Assembly: GCA_019279435.1 (NCBI GenBank)
Contig: JAAALK010000287.1
Span: 14,074,162-14,138,161 of the forward strand
Reading direction: 5' to 3'
DNA: 64,000 nucleotides
Origin: Zizania palustris
Taxonomy: Eukaryota; Streptophyta; Magnoliopsida; Poales; Poaceae
Shown: positions 21,767-32,725 of the stretch, piece by piece
Layout of the letters: each line of letters starts with the position of its first letter
Position numbering within the stretch: the stretch's first letter is position 1
Translations under genes and position numbers: made by a program
Notes under the pieces: model-generated
The model's input: the letters and a program-made list of their open reading frames with translations, nothing else
Told to the model about the DNA's origin: nothing
Databases searched by the model: none

Positions 21767-24700
21767 TTATGAAAAATTGGTATCTATACCAAGAAGGAAT
21801 CGGAGACCTCTTCGGTCCCGAGAGCTAGGGGTGGAACGACTAGTTCCAACATCGGAAGTTCTAAGAACTTTACGTTTAACTCTCTTCCTCCCCTTCGAAG
21901 CTCTAAAATCCTTTTGCTCTTGTTGAAGCTCGGCCCAAGTTCGAAGCCGCTCGGGGCTTCTTTCCCAGCTTCTAAGATCTTCAGATCTTTTATTTTGGGC
22001 TTCACCTTCGTCTTCGGACCAATTAGTGTCTTCAGAAGACGAGGTGTTTGCGTCAATCTCTTTATCTTCCTCTTTGATATAAGACAATACGTCTTTGATT
22101 ACTTCGGGCGCAATAACGCCGGAGTCATCTCGAGGAATAAGAAATCGAGGACGCTTATAACTCTTTAGAAGTTCGAAGGTGTTCCACAGTGAGCGAAGTT
22201 CGCTATTAAGCTCTAACACTTCGATATCTTCCATAAGAGGCAAAGCCTAAAAATATGACAAACAAGACTTTCATTGATAAATATTTACAAGCATCAGCTT
22301 TACATAATCAAAAAAAAATCCTAAATAATCCTAAACCTGCGGGTTCGGAGGAGGCTGACTGCTCGAAGCTTGGCTCCGAACTTGCTTTTGGCGTTGGCCT
22401 TCATCAATCCAAGCCTTGATCGCAGATCGACCTTCGGCTCTCCACGAAGTTTGGAAGGCTCGCCAAGCAGTAGCTACGCCTTCGGAAGGAGTCAAAAGTC
22501 TCGCATCGTCGAAGATGATGGAACCCTCTACGCTCGGAGTGATTGTTCGGCCCAAATCCTCGTAGTAACGAAGTATTCCAAGGGCAGACACTTGTCCGGA
22601 GAGTTCTCCATAACGCATGCCTGCCGTCTTCATTTGCTTCGCTGCTCCTTGGATCCTTTTTAGACGGCGCATCAGAGTTACATTGTCATCCGAAGGTAGT
22701 GATCCAGTAGTACCGAAGTACTCCAAGACACCTAGCATCTGGTCGATGACCTCCGAAGCCACCTTCTCAGACTTAAGCCTTTCCTCAATAAGCGCATCTT
22801 TGGCCGAAGTCGTTTCTGCTAAAACTCCGGAGATTCTAGCGTTCTCCGTAGTCAGAGCATTCTTTTGAGTCCGGAGTTGGCCAGCCTCTTCTTGTAGCCT
22901 TACAAGTTCGGACCCCTTTGCAGCATCCTCCGTCCGCAGTCTTTCAATCTCCGCTCGAAGCACAATTCTTTCTGCTTCGAGCTCTTTCTTCGCAGCCTCC
23001 AAGCTTTGCCTAGCCCTTCGCTCCGCTAGTATTACATTGTCCATTTGAGCTACTCGACCTTCGGAGAAGTTAAAATTTCTTTGAAGAGCCTCGTTCTCTT
23101 CCCGAAGTTGAGCAATTTCATTTTCGCTCGATAAAGCCGCAGCGCGGGCTAAGACTGCTTGCTAAGAAAAAGAAAAATTGAAATAAGAAATTATTCATAT
23201 ATAATTTGCTATTTAGTTCGAAGATGCTTTATACCTGATAAGCTGCTCTTTCCACAGCAAGGTTAAGCTCCGAACCCTTCACTCTGCTTAAACGGGCTAC
23301 CAGTTCTGTTTCCCCGACTTTGCGACTGGCTTCACCCAAAGGTTTAACCAAAGTCCCAAGTCCGGTTTTCTCCTCCAAAAAAGGAGTTATGAGAGGAAGC
23401 ATTACTGAAGCCTTCTGATCAGCTCTGCTTAGCGAAGGTCCGGAGAGTTCTTCCGAGGCCCTTGGAACTTCTGAAGATGGCCCCCCCTCAGTCGATTCAC
23501 TTTCATCTGTTGACTCAGATGAAGTCGATCCTTGGGCAGGGGGAGGCTCAATGTGTCTTTTTCCTCTTCCAGGCCCCGGTAGAGTAACCTCCGGTCGTAG
23601 CTCCGAAGTTGTCGAAGGCCTTTGAATTGTATCTTCGAGGGATACTTCGACAACAGGAGGCTCTGCCAAAACAGAAATATTATACATTGTATAATTTTGC
23701 AGAAATTGATAAAAATTATGCAAAATTTACCTTCGACATTCTCTGGAAGGTCGAGCACTGGACTGATCGGAGGATCAAAAGTGAAGTCATCATCTGACTC
23801 CGCAGTTAAATTTTCCGCTATCGGAGCATCTCCGTGATCAGCCCTTTCCTCCACAACCGAAGTTGCAGGAATTTCGGTTTCATCTCCACCCATAGGGGCT
23901 TCGATCTGTTCATCTTGGGTATCCGGAGCTCTTACTTCTTCAATGTTGGTTTGGGGCTCCGGTATACCTGCAGTATCTTCAATCTAAATACTTCGTTGAG
24001 CTGCATCTTCATCAATCAATTTCACTAATAAAGTACCTTCATCCTCTTTAGAACCAGAAAGTGAGGTTCTTGAGCTTGAAGGAGCAGGATCCGAAGGTGC
24101 GAGATTCTTTGGCTTCCGAGCCACCTTCTTCACCGGGGTTTTCGCTGAACTTGAAGCTCCGGCTTCAGCTACTCTTTTCTTGGGGCCTTTCTCCTGAGGC
24201 ACCCAATCCATCAGAGGGGGTGGAGTTAACTCCAGCATTCCCCATACTCTGTTAAATCGCTCCCAACTTCCGACTAATTTGATTCGCCATTCTTTTTCCG
24301 ACGAAGTTGGAGCACCCAGAATCTTCTCCGAAGCCCTTACAATTTGCTCTGATGTAATAGGATCTGAAGAAGCTAAAAAATAATTCGAGTTAGTCTTCCT
24401 TCGAAGTAAATATGTACAATGTATGCTGGTTTCGAAGTTACCTGCAGGGCTCGAAGTATAATTGATTTTGCGAAGGCCGCCTTCGGAGTCATCTTCGAAG
24501 ATGATAGGCCAGTTGGCCATCAGTGGAGGAATTTGAAGACCGATGAATTCTTTAGCCAAGTCTCGCATACTGAGCCTTCGGCTAACTTTTTCAAGCAGGT
24601 TCAGGCGGGCTTCGAGCTGGCCTTCGTCAGGTTGCACTAGGGCTTCTTTCCGAAATCGGATTTCTTTGAGGGGCCCAGCCAGAGGACTGCTAGCCCCAAC

Positions 24701-25387
24701 TTCGGCATAAAACCACCTCAATACCCAATCAGTGTACCATCTAGCATTGATGGCCTTAGCAGGGAATCGCAGAGCATATTCATCTCGAAGCCTAAAATTG
24801 ATGCTTCCGAAGGCAACCACTACTTTCTCACCTCCGGAGCCTACGGAGGTCTTCGGCTGACAAGTCGCTCTATGCAGTGCAGCGAAGATTTCAGCCCTCC
24901 CCTCACAACCTTCGGCTCTCAGTGCCCACTCGAAGATAGCTAATCTAGCTACAGCGTTCGGAGACAGCTGGGGGAGGGTTATATGAAACAGGTCAAGAAC
25001 TTCGGCCAAGAAATCCACAGCAGGGAGGCCTAAGCCTGCTTCGAAAAAAGCTTCGAACACTACAACCTCTCCGGGTCTTGGTGATGGGATTGATTCTTTG
25101 CCCGGCCTCCGAACCATAACCCCATTGCTAATTTTTCCCCCTGCTGTGATTGCCAAGGACTCTCTTTTGTAGGTCGAAGGTCCCAATTCAAAGGACTGAT
25201 CCAAATATTTGGTCGATGGAGGACACAGACCTTGGTCATCGGCGATTTGGGGATTTCTTCCTCCTGCTGCCATGGAAGATGCCGCTTGCATCGAGGGTGT
25301 TGCCGCCACTGTCGCCGCTGCTGCTGCCGCGGCCGCCTGTTGCCGAGCCAAGGCCGAAGGAGGCGCAGATCCCTTGGTCTTCACCAT
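21767..25387 (-). CDS. Spliced antisense gene of Gypsy D (five exons)
   Basis: Proposed exons, read leftward: 25387-24442, 24372-23731, 23662-23235, 23161-22337 and 22246-21767. Introns are 24441-24373 (69 bp), 23730-23663 (68), 23234-23162 (73) and 22336-22247 (90), all GT...AG with T-rich 3' ends. Exon lengths sum to 3321 bases, 1107 codons including the stop, and the frame is kept across all joins. One in-frame TAG (23986-23984) breaks exon 2. The start MVKTKGSAPPSALARQQ is followed by an alanine run. Residues of about 90-310 hold a conserved block (GEVVVFEAFFEAGLGLPAVD, FHITLPQLSPNAVARLAIFE) shared with E, of the 'putative gypsy-type transposon' type. The middle is acidic and low-complexity. 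Exon 4 is rich in heptad-like Glu/Ala/Leu (coiled coil). Extra antisense genes at this place are known in Tat elements; their role is unknown. The splice model is my inference and untested. Confidence 0.75.
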
Positions 25388-25843
25388 CGCGATTGCTGGA
25401 TTGATCTCAAGAACTCAGAGGTTAGGGCTCAAGAACTCAAAGGGCTCAAAAGTTTTTAACTGAGAGAAAGCGGTGAAAAGGTAATCGGCTAAGTTTTGGG
25501 CTCTTTATTTATAGCCTAATCGTTCTGTTGGTTACCGTTTGGGCCCTACCTTTTCGCATTCCCGCCCGTTATTTTCCTCCGGAAATAACGCATCATATAA
25601 CTTCCGTTAGAAACAGGAACTAACGGCTATTTTTTCTAAGTCTAAAAAGACTTTCGAACTTCCTGAGTCAGTTCTAAGATAGTTCGAAAAGTAATTACCT
25701 TATAATTGACTCGAAGTTCATATCTTCATGCATTTCGAAGATATAATAAAAACCAATAACCCCTATGATTGGCTATCTTTTCTTTCCGTATACTGCTCTC
25801 CTAACGTTACAGGTCAAACGGAGAAGCGTATTCGAGGGGCTAC
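25388..25843. other. Antisense promoter region and PPT of D
   Basis: This segment lies between the antisense ATG and the 3' LTR. It holds the antisense TATA box and 5' UTR and, next to the LTR, the plus-strand purine-rich primer site ATTCGAGGGGCTAC (25830-25843). The same purine tract, reversed, flanks the LTR of E at 49168-49181. Confidence 0.65.
25507..25514 (-). promoter_or_regulatory. TATA box of D antisense gene
   Basis: The minus strand reads GCTATAAATAAAG, with the box about 120 bases upstream of the antisense ATG (25387). GTAACCAACAG lies upstream of it. The E element has a TATA box at a similar distance before the homologous gene, which supports a real internal promoter. Confidence 0.6.
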
Positions 25844-26338
25844 TGTTGGGGGAAAATATCTCATCTTCGGGGTTATTGCCAAAGCAGCATAAAGACAGTC
25901 AACCAGCTCGAAGATTGTCCGAAGACCACCTTCGAAGATGCTTGGAACCTGGTTCGAAGCCCGAAGACAGGCACTGGTTCGAAGTATGTCTTCGAACCAA
26001 AGCCCTTCAGGATCTTTTCTGCCAGCTAAGATGGAAGACTTATCTTCTATCCTATTAGATTAGTCTTTTACCATTTTAGCCCTATTAAGGAAACCGAATA
26101 GTTTCCTTAATGTCGGTTGTAATAGAGGGGTAAATAGGTCTTTTCCTTAATGTTTAGGCCTATAAATACCCCCCATTTCATCCTGTAATGAGGACCGATT
26201 ACAAGTGATTCAATACACACTTTCGAACTATTCTAAGCTATTATCCTTTCGGAGGCTTAGAACAGTTTACTTCGCAAACACTTCGTTTGTTAGTTTCTTT
26301 TCAACAGAAACCTGTTAGCGTAATCTTTTACGCCAACA
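25844..26338 (+). repeat. 3' LTR of Gypsy D
   Basis: 495 bp, matching the 5' LTR with one substitution seen by eye, followed by target duplication CTTAC and then the resumed gag of Sirevirus A. Confidence 0.92.
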
Positions 26339-26343
26339 CTTAC

Positions 26344-28353
26344 AATGATCATGATAGGGCTATCAAGCTTCTCTATGCTCTTGACCGTAGCATATGAGAA
26401 GTAAAGATATCCAGCATTGAGGAGTCTGCAGGTTATGACACTTTGACCTGTGATGAGCTCTTCAGCAAGCTGAAGTCCACAGAGATTGCCAAGGCATCTC
26501 TTGCAGTGCACAGAAGCTCTTTGCCACAGCCATTGGCATTGGTTTCTAGCACTAGCCGTGGCACCGCTGCATAACCAAGCACCTCTGGTACTTGTGTTTT
26601 TGCAGATGGTTTTGCTTTGTCCTCCCTGGTCTCCGTCACATAGGAGCAGGTGGACACTCTAGATGATGATGAGCTTGCTCTCATTGCCCGGAGGTTCACC
26701 CGTTTTCACCATGAGAGACGGGATCAGAGGAGAAGTGGTTTTAGTGGTTGCTTTGAATGTGGTGACACTTCTCATATCAAGGCAAGTTGTCCCAAGCTCA
26801 AAAAGAGAGATGAGAATGAGCGCCCCAAATACCACAAAAAGGAGAGGAAGCCTTTTGTGAAGGGCAAGCGCGGCAAGATGGCTAAGAAAGTAGCCAAGGC
26901 CGCTTCCAGAGCATTTGTTACTGCTCTCAGCGACATCGACACTTCCTCAACTGAGGAGTCGAGCTCTGAGGAGGAGTCCCCAAGAAAGGAGGACAAGAAG
27001 GGACGAGATTTCACCGGCCTTTGCTTCATGGCCGACAGCGATCACAGCGGCGATGAGCTTGACTCATCTGAGGTAACTCTATCATCTGACCAGCTATTGA
27101 TTAAATTAGATGAGCTGAATGAAGTAGTTCTTGGTCAGGATAGATTACTTGTGCAAGCCGCTAGAGAAAGAAAAGACCTTAGACTTAGGCTAGAATCTGT
27201 TTCTACTGAATATGCCATGCTTAAGTCTAAAGTTAATGATGCTGAATGTGATTCTTGTACCACTGTCATGGGTGAGCTTGCTCAGTTGCGTTCTGTCCAT
27301 GCTCAAACTCTTTCTGAGCTTGAGACTGCACAGAAGCAGCTTTTGGAGGTGGATTCTAGACCTCATGATATTATTGAATGCATGAACTGTTCTTTATTGC
27401 GCGAGAGCATTAATTTACGTGATAAACATGTTCATGATTTAGAGGCTAGATTGGAGAGGGCCGGTAGTTCTAAGGATGTGCAGCCTGTGTGTGACACTTG
27501 CATCACCCTTAAGGACCAACTAGGCACTGTTAGAGAGCGAGCTGAAAACCTCATGTCAGAAAATGAATACCTTCTTTCCGTGGTTAATAAATGCACTGAG
27601 GGAAATGGTAGGATGGATTTGCTCTTGGCCAAGACCAAGTTGTGTGCTGACAGAGCAGGGGTAGCTCTAGGTTTGGGTTTTGAGAGGATTCCTTCAGACA
27701 GTAAGACCAAAACTGTTTTTACCTCTCCCACTACCTTAGAGAAAGAAAGAGCTCTGTTAGACACCCCATCAGCCAAAAAGCCTACCCGACCAACAAAGAA
27801 AACCACACCTCCTGCCAAGAAAATCCCTCCCAAGAAAGCCACTCAGAAGAAACCCAAGGAGCCTGTGAGAGTTGCTCCTGTGACCCATGAGAGTGCCCCG
27901 AGGAGAGTTTTCCACTGTTCCTACTGTCAGCGGGCGGTTCATTTGGTTGGGTTCTGTTTTCGTCGCATCAAGGATGAGCGACGCTCTCAGGCGATGAGTT
28001 ACCAGGACATGCATTACCCATCTTTAGGTATGCATGAGTCTAAGTTTTACTATCGTCCTGCTTTTGAGGCTCCTCGTGCTTCTCGGAGAGGTTTTGCTCC
28101 TCAAGGTGTTCACCATGTTCCATATGGTGGTAGACCCCGGGTGAGTAACTTTGTACCTCGTCAGAGTAGGAGACCTCGACATGTTGTTCGATCATAGCAT
28201 GTAGGTAGACCTCGCACTTTGCATCATTTCGATTTTCCTGTGCGTAGACCGTCTACTTTTGCTGCGCCTACTACTCGTGTCACTTAGTGCTGGATGCCTC
28301 GTCATTTTTTCACTCACCCCAGCACTGAGCGATCGAGATATTCTTATCATGTG
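26344..28353 (+). pseudogene. Sirevirus A gag, remainder
   Basis: This continues gag after D. Nonsense codons interrupt it near 26395 (TGA), 26571 (TAA), 26641 (TAG), 28195 (TAG) and 28285 (TAG); the longest open part is 26650-28197. It keeps a CCHC knuckle (CFECGDTSHIKASC), a basic KKERKPFVKGKRGK segment, an acidic serine-rich stretch, and a long helical region with a few Cys pairs. Near the C-terminus a second CCHC knuckle reads CSYCQRAVHLVGFC. Two knuckles and a long central helical region make this gag far larger than that of most Copia elements, as in Sireviruses. The frame ends at TAG 28354-28356, which A3 shares at the same place. Confidence 0.88.
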
Positions 28354-28356
28354 TAG

Positions 28357-31300
28357 GCGACAGATCGAGGCTTGGAGGGCACGTGGATCATGGACTCCGG
28401 TTGTTCGCGCCACATGTCTGGAGATGCAGCATGGTTCTCTAGCCTCACCACAACCAAGCAAAGGGAACATATCACCTTCAGAAACAATCGAAGGAGTAGA
28501 GTGAAAGGTAAAGGTGTGGTAAGAATTAACTCGAATTTCACTCTCAAAGATGTTGCTTTGGTTGAGAACCTGGGATACAATTTGCTGTCTGTATCTCAGT
28601 TGCTTGATGATGGCTTCGAAGTGCGATTTCATCGCGATACTTCGCAAGTACTCAATTCTGATGGCGTTGTGGTGTGTAAGATCTTTAGAGTTGGGAGAGT
28701 TTTTGGAGCTGATTTTTCAGAGTCGTCTGGTTCTTCTCATTGTCTTGTTGCACATTCGACTTCTGAGCTTTGGAAGTGGCATAGGAGACTAGGGCATATG
28801 AGCTTTGAGTTGCTCGCTCGTTTGAGTGCCCTAGGTCTGATCCGAGGATTGCCCAAGCTCAAGTTTGAGAAGAATTTAGTTTGCGCTCCTTGTCGACATG
28901 GAAAAATGATTGCCGCTTCGCATTCGCCAGTCACCACAGTGATGACTGAACAACCCAGAGAACTTCTCCATATGGACACAGTAGGTCCTTCTCGGGTTAG
29001 TTCTTTAGGCGGCAAGTGGTATGTATTAATTATTGTCGATGATTTCTCTCGCTACTCTTGGGTCTTCTTTCTTGCCAGCAAGGATGAAGTGTTTTCACAC
29101 TTTCGGAGCTTGGCTTTGATACTTTTTACTGAACTCCCTGGTGCATTGAAATTCATTCGAAGTGATAATGGCACTGAGTTCAAAAATAGTCTCTTTGTTG
29201 ACTTTTGCATGGAGCATGGCATAGAACATCAATTCTCTGCTCTGCGGGTTCCTCAACAGAACGGTGTTGTTGAGAGGAAAAACCGCACTTTGGTTGAGAT
29301 GGCTAGGACGATGCTTGATGAGCATAGGTCTCCTAGAAAATTCTGGGCTGAGGCCATGAACACAGCATGTTACATCTCAAACCGAATCTTCTTGCGCTCA
29401 ATTTTAAACTTGACATCTTATGAGCTACGTTTTGGGAGACAGCCCAAGGTTACTCATCTTCGAGTTTTTGGCTGTCGCTGCTTTATCCTAAAACGTGGTA
29501 ACTTGGATAAATTTGAGTCGCGATCTTCTGACGGGATCTTTTTGGGTTACACTACACATGGTCATTCTTATCGTGTTTATAACTTGGAGACTAACACTGT
29601 CATCGAGTCATGTGATGTGACTTTTGATGAATCAACCCCCTCTGTTAGTTCTGCTTTTGAACAGGCAAATGAACACGACATGGAACAGACCATCTTCGAA
29701 GAAGAAGATTCCGGAGAATTCGAGAATGAACCTCTACTACCCTCGACATCGACCCCCGAAGCTGACCCCGCTTCAACCACTTCGGCACGAGGTCCCGAAG
29801 CGACTACCTCAACATCGGTCATCTTGGACCACTCCAACGCACAAGTTGAGGGGGAGACTGCATCCCGCCGCGAGGCTCCACATCATGTTCAAAGGATGCA
29901 CCCTCCCGAGCAGATCATTGGTGAGCTTGATCAAAGGGTAACACGTTCTCATGCTCACTTTATTGATTCAGCTTTTGTTGCTTCTTTCGAGCCCTTAGAT
30001 GTTAGTCATGCACTTTCTGATTCTAGTTGGATCAATGCCATGCATGAGGAACTTGAAAATTTTGAGAGAAACCAAGTCTGGTCTTTAGTTGATCCTCCAC
30101 CAAATGTTCATTTCATTGGAACAAAATGGATTTTCAAAAATAAACAAGGGGAGGATGGGACTATAGTTAGAAACAAGGCTAGACTTGTAGCTCAGGGCTT
30201 TTCTCAACTAGAAGGGATTGATTTTACTGAAACTTTTGCACTTGTTGCTCGCCTTGAGGCCATTAGGATTTTGCTTGTCTTTGCGTCATCCCTGGGATTC
30301 AAACTCTATCAAATGGATGTCAAAAGTGCTTTTCTTAATGGCTTCATAGGTGAAGATGTTTATGTAAAACAACCCCCTGGTTTTGAAAACCCCAAGTACC
30401 CACATAAAGTCCTTAAACTTCATAAGGCTCTTTATGGACTCAAGCAGGCCCCTCGGGCTTGGTATGATAGACTTAAGTCTTTTCTGCTTGAGCGAGGGTA
30501 TTTGATGGGCTCTGTTGATAAAACACTGTTTACTCTCAAGCATGGCAAAGATTTCCCCCTGGTTCAGATTTATGTGGATGACATCATCTTTGGTGGCTCT
30601 TCTCATGCTTTGGTTGCCGAGTTTGCAGATACCATGAGCAGGGAGTTTGAAATGTCCATGATGGGTGAACTCACCTTTTTCCTTGGTTTGCAAATCAAGC
30701 AAAGCAAACAAGGTACTTTCGTTCACCAGACAAAGTACACCAAGGACCTGCTCAAGAAATTCGACATGTCCGATGCGAAGCCCCTCGCCACTCCAATAGC
30801 TACATCTGTAGCATTGGACCCCGACGAAGATGGAGAAGCCGTAGATCTGAAGGAGTTCTGAAGCATGATCGGCTCCCTCCTCTACTTGACTGCTACGAGG
30901 CCAGATATACACTTCGCTGTGTGTCTGTGCGCTCGTTTTCAGGCTTCACCACGAGCTTCGCACCGCCAAGCGGTAAAGCGCATCTTAAGGTATCTCAAAC
31001 ACACCCTTGAATTTGGCATATGGTATTCAGCATCTTCATCTTTGTGTCTTCGAGGTTATTCCGATGCGGACTTTGCTGGGTGTAGGATTGATAGGAAGAG
31101 TACCTCTGGTACTTGTCATTTTCTGGGTACTTCACTGGTTTGCTGGTCTTCTCGCAAACAGTCTAGCGTTGCACAATCAACGGCTGAGGCCGAATATGTT
31201 GTTGCAGCTAGCTGTTGCTCTCAGATTTTGTGGATGGTTTCCACATTGCGGGATTTCGGGTTAGATTATAAGAGTGTTCCACTTTTCTGTGATAACACTA

Positions 31301-31524
31301 GTGCTATTTGTATTGCAAACAACCCGGTTCAGCACTCCAGAACCAAACACATTGATGTGCGGTATCATTTTCTCAGAGATCACAATGAGAAGGGTGATAT
31401 TGAACTTCAGTATGTTGATACCCAACACCAGCTAGCCGACATTTTTACAAAACCCCTCGATGCCTCTCGATTTGCTTACTTGCGTGGGGAACTTGGTATT
31501 TGTCACCCTTACGACATTTTGTGA
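28357..31524 (+). pseudogene. Sirevirus A pol: protease, integrase, RT, RNase H
   Basis: The frame continues directly after the shared TAG, with DSGCSRHMSGD (protease) about 10 residues on. Then follow the GAG-pre-integrase zinc region (LWKWHRRLGHMS...CAPCRHGKM), the integrase core (VDDFSRYSW, IRSDNGTEFK, VVERKNRT), the GYTTHGHSYRVYN end of integrase, the RT (KSAFLNGFIGEDVYV, LYGLKQAPRAWYD, YVDDIIFGGSS) and the RNase H (SDADFAG, STAEAEYV, ADIFTKPLD). One nonsense codon, TGA at 30859-30861, splits RT from RNase H. A3 has CGA there, so it is a C-to-T change. Otherwise the gene is open to its stop at 31522-31524. Confidence 0.9.
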
Positions 31525-32725
31525 GGGGGAGCTGCCCTTAACTGTATTGCATATGCTCATTATGTGTGTAATTGCATTTACATCTTTTGCACTTATATGC
31601 CTAATTATAATCCATGACATCATGAAAGCTCAGCTCTCTTTAATTTATCTGAAACATTCATGTGCATGATGTTTTCTTTTCAAAATCAAATCGTGCTCAC
31701 TGCTTAGTCTTGAATCTAGCATGTTTAGGCAGGACTGCTTTAGCTATCTTTTATCTGCTTGATAGCAAGACACTGTTCATTGGATGCTAAAAATTGCAAC
31801 TTGACAAATTGTTCTACATTTTCATGGATATTCATAAAGTGCCAAACAATTGGTTCACTCAGTTAAAATCAACATCTCCATGATTTGCATGATTTAAGTG
31901 AAAAGATCCAGGTGGGTTTGTTTGTTGCACTACCCTATTCTAGACTGCTTACCATTGCACATTGGTCTGAACTGAAATAGTGTAGTGTATGCCAAAATCT
32001 TTGCCTTAAGCTTCTTATGGCTTTCATGCCTAGGCTTGGCCGGATTGGAAAGTATAAGGTGGACAAACAAATAACCCCTGGCACTAAGAAAAGAACATCA
32101 AAATTCATTGATCATCAAGTTTGCTTTTCATGCTCCATTTGAACTGGACTTGTCTGTCTAGAGTAGAAATTGATTAGCTTTGCGCAGTCCCTGCTCTTAC
32201 TTGTCTAGTTTCTTTGACTAAGTGGTGATGCTTTTATTTCAAGCATGATCAAATCACATGCTTCATCATGTTTTTAAGAGAATATTAATTTGAGCTGAGC
32301 CCATGTTCATTGGTGTTATTGTTGGCATATTTTTGCTTCACATGTCTTTGCAATTCTGCTCATTTCGAAGCTTTGCATCTTCTACATGCTCCTTGATGCT
32401 TGCATTGCCAAAGGGGGAGAAATTCCTAAAGGTTCCTAAAGGGGGAGAGACTTGCTACATTCTCTGCCGCAAGGGGGTATAATTTCCAAAGGGGGAGAAA
32501 ATGTGACATAAAGGTTCTTTGTTGCCAAAGGGGGAAACTTAACTCAGGGGGAGTTTTTATTGCCGAAGGGGTTTTTTACTCTTTTGAAAACGGGGGAGGA
32601 AAATTCTTCTGTCAAGTGACATGGTTTGGCTCTTTTCTGAGTTTTTATGGTCACTTGTGTGCTGAAAGTTTTTAAATTTTCTTGGATTTAAAGTTGGTTG
32701 TCAATGCACTCATCAAGGGGGAGAT
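31525..32725 (+). promoter_or_regulatory. Sirevirus A 3' non-coding tail with multiple polypurine tracts
   Basis: About 1.2 kb without a frame. AAGGGGGAG-type tracts stand at about 32408, 32437, 32470, 32487, 32527, 32546 and finally 32715-32725, immediately before the LTR. The last should be the functional PPT. Repeated PPTs in front of the 3' LTR are a known Sirevirus feature. No envelope-like frame is present, unlike some SIRE relatives. Confidence 0.8.

Larger units (their letters stand above)
14704..26338 (+). mobile_element. Tat-type Gypsy element D, full length
   Basis: An 11.6-kb Ty3/gypsy element with identical-length LTRs (14704-15198 and 25844-26338, 495 bp each), both TGTTGG...CCAACA, flanked by CTTAC (14699-14703, 26339-26343). 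I found one LTR mismatch by eye (T at 15129 region versus A at 26269 region), so insertion is recent. The order is PBS, gag-pol 15261-20657, tandem 61-bp array, antisense spliced gene 25387-21767, PPT, 3' LTR. A second RNase H after the first, and an extra antisense gene between pol and the 3' LTR, place it in the Tat lineage (RIRE2/Retand-like relatives). It lies in the gag of Sirevirus A. Confidence 0.92.

Noticed and set aside
31525..32725. Envelope-like gene downstream of Sirevirus pol
   Set aside because: Some SIRE relatives carry one, but no sustained frame exists here or in the A3 equivalent (52257-53422).
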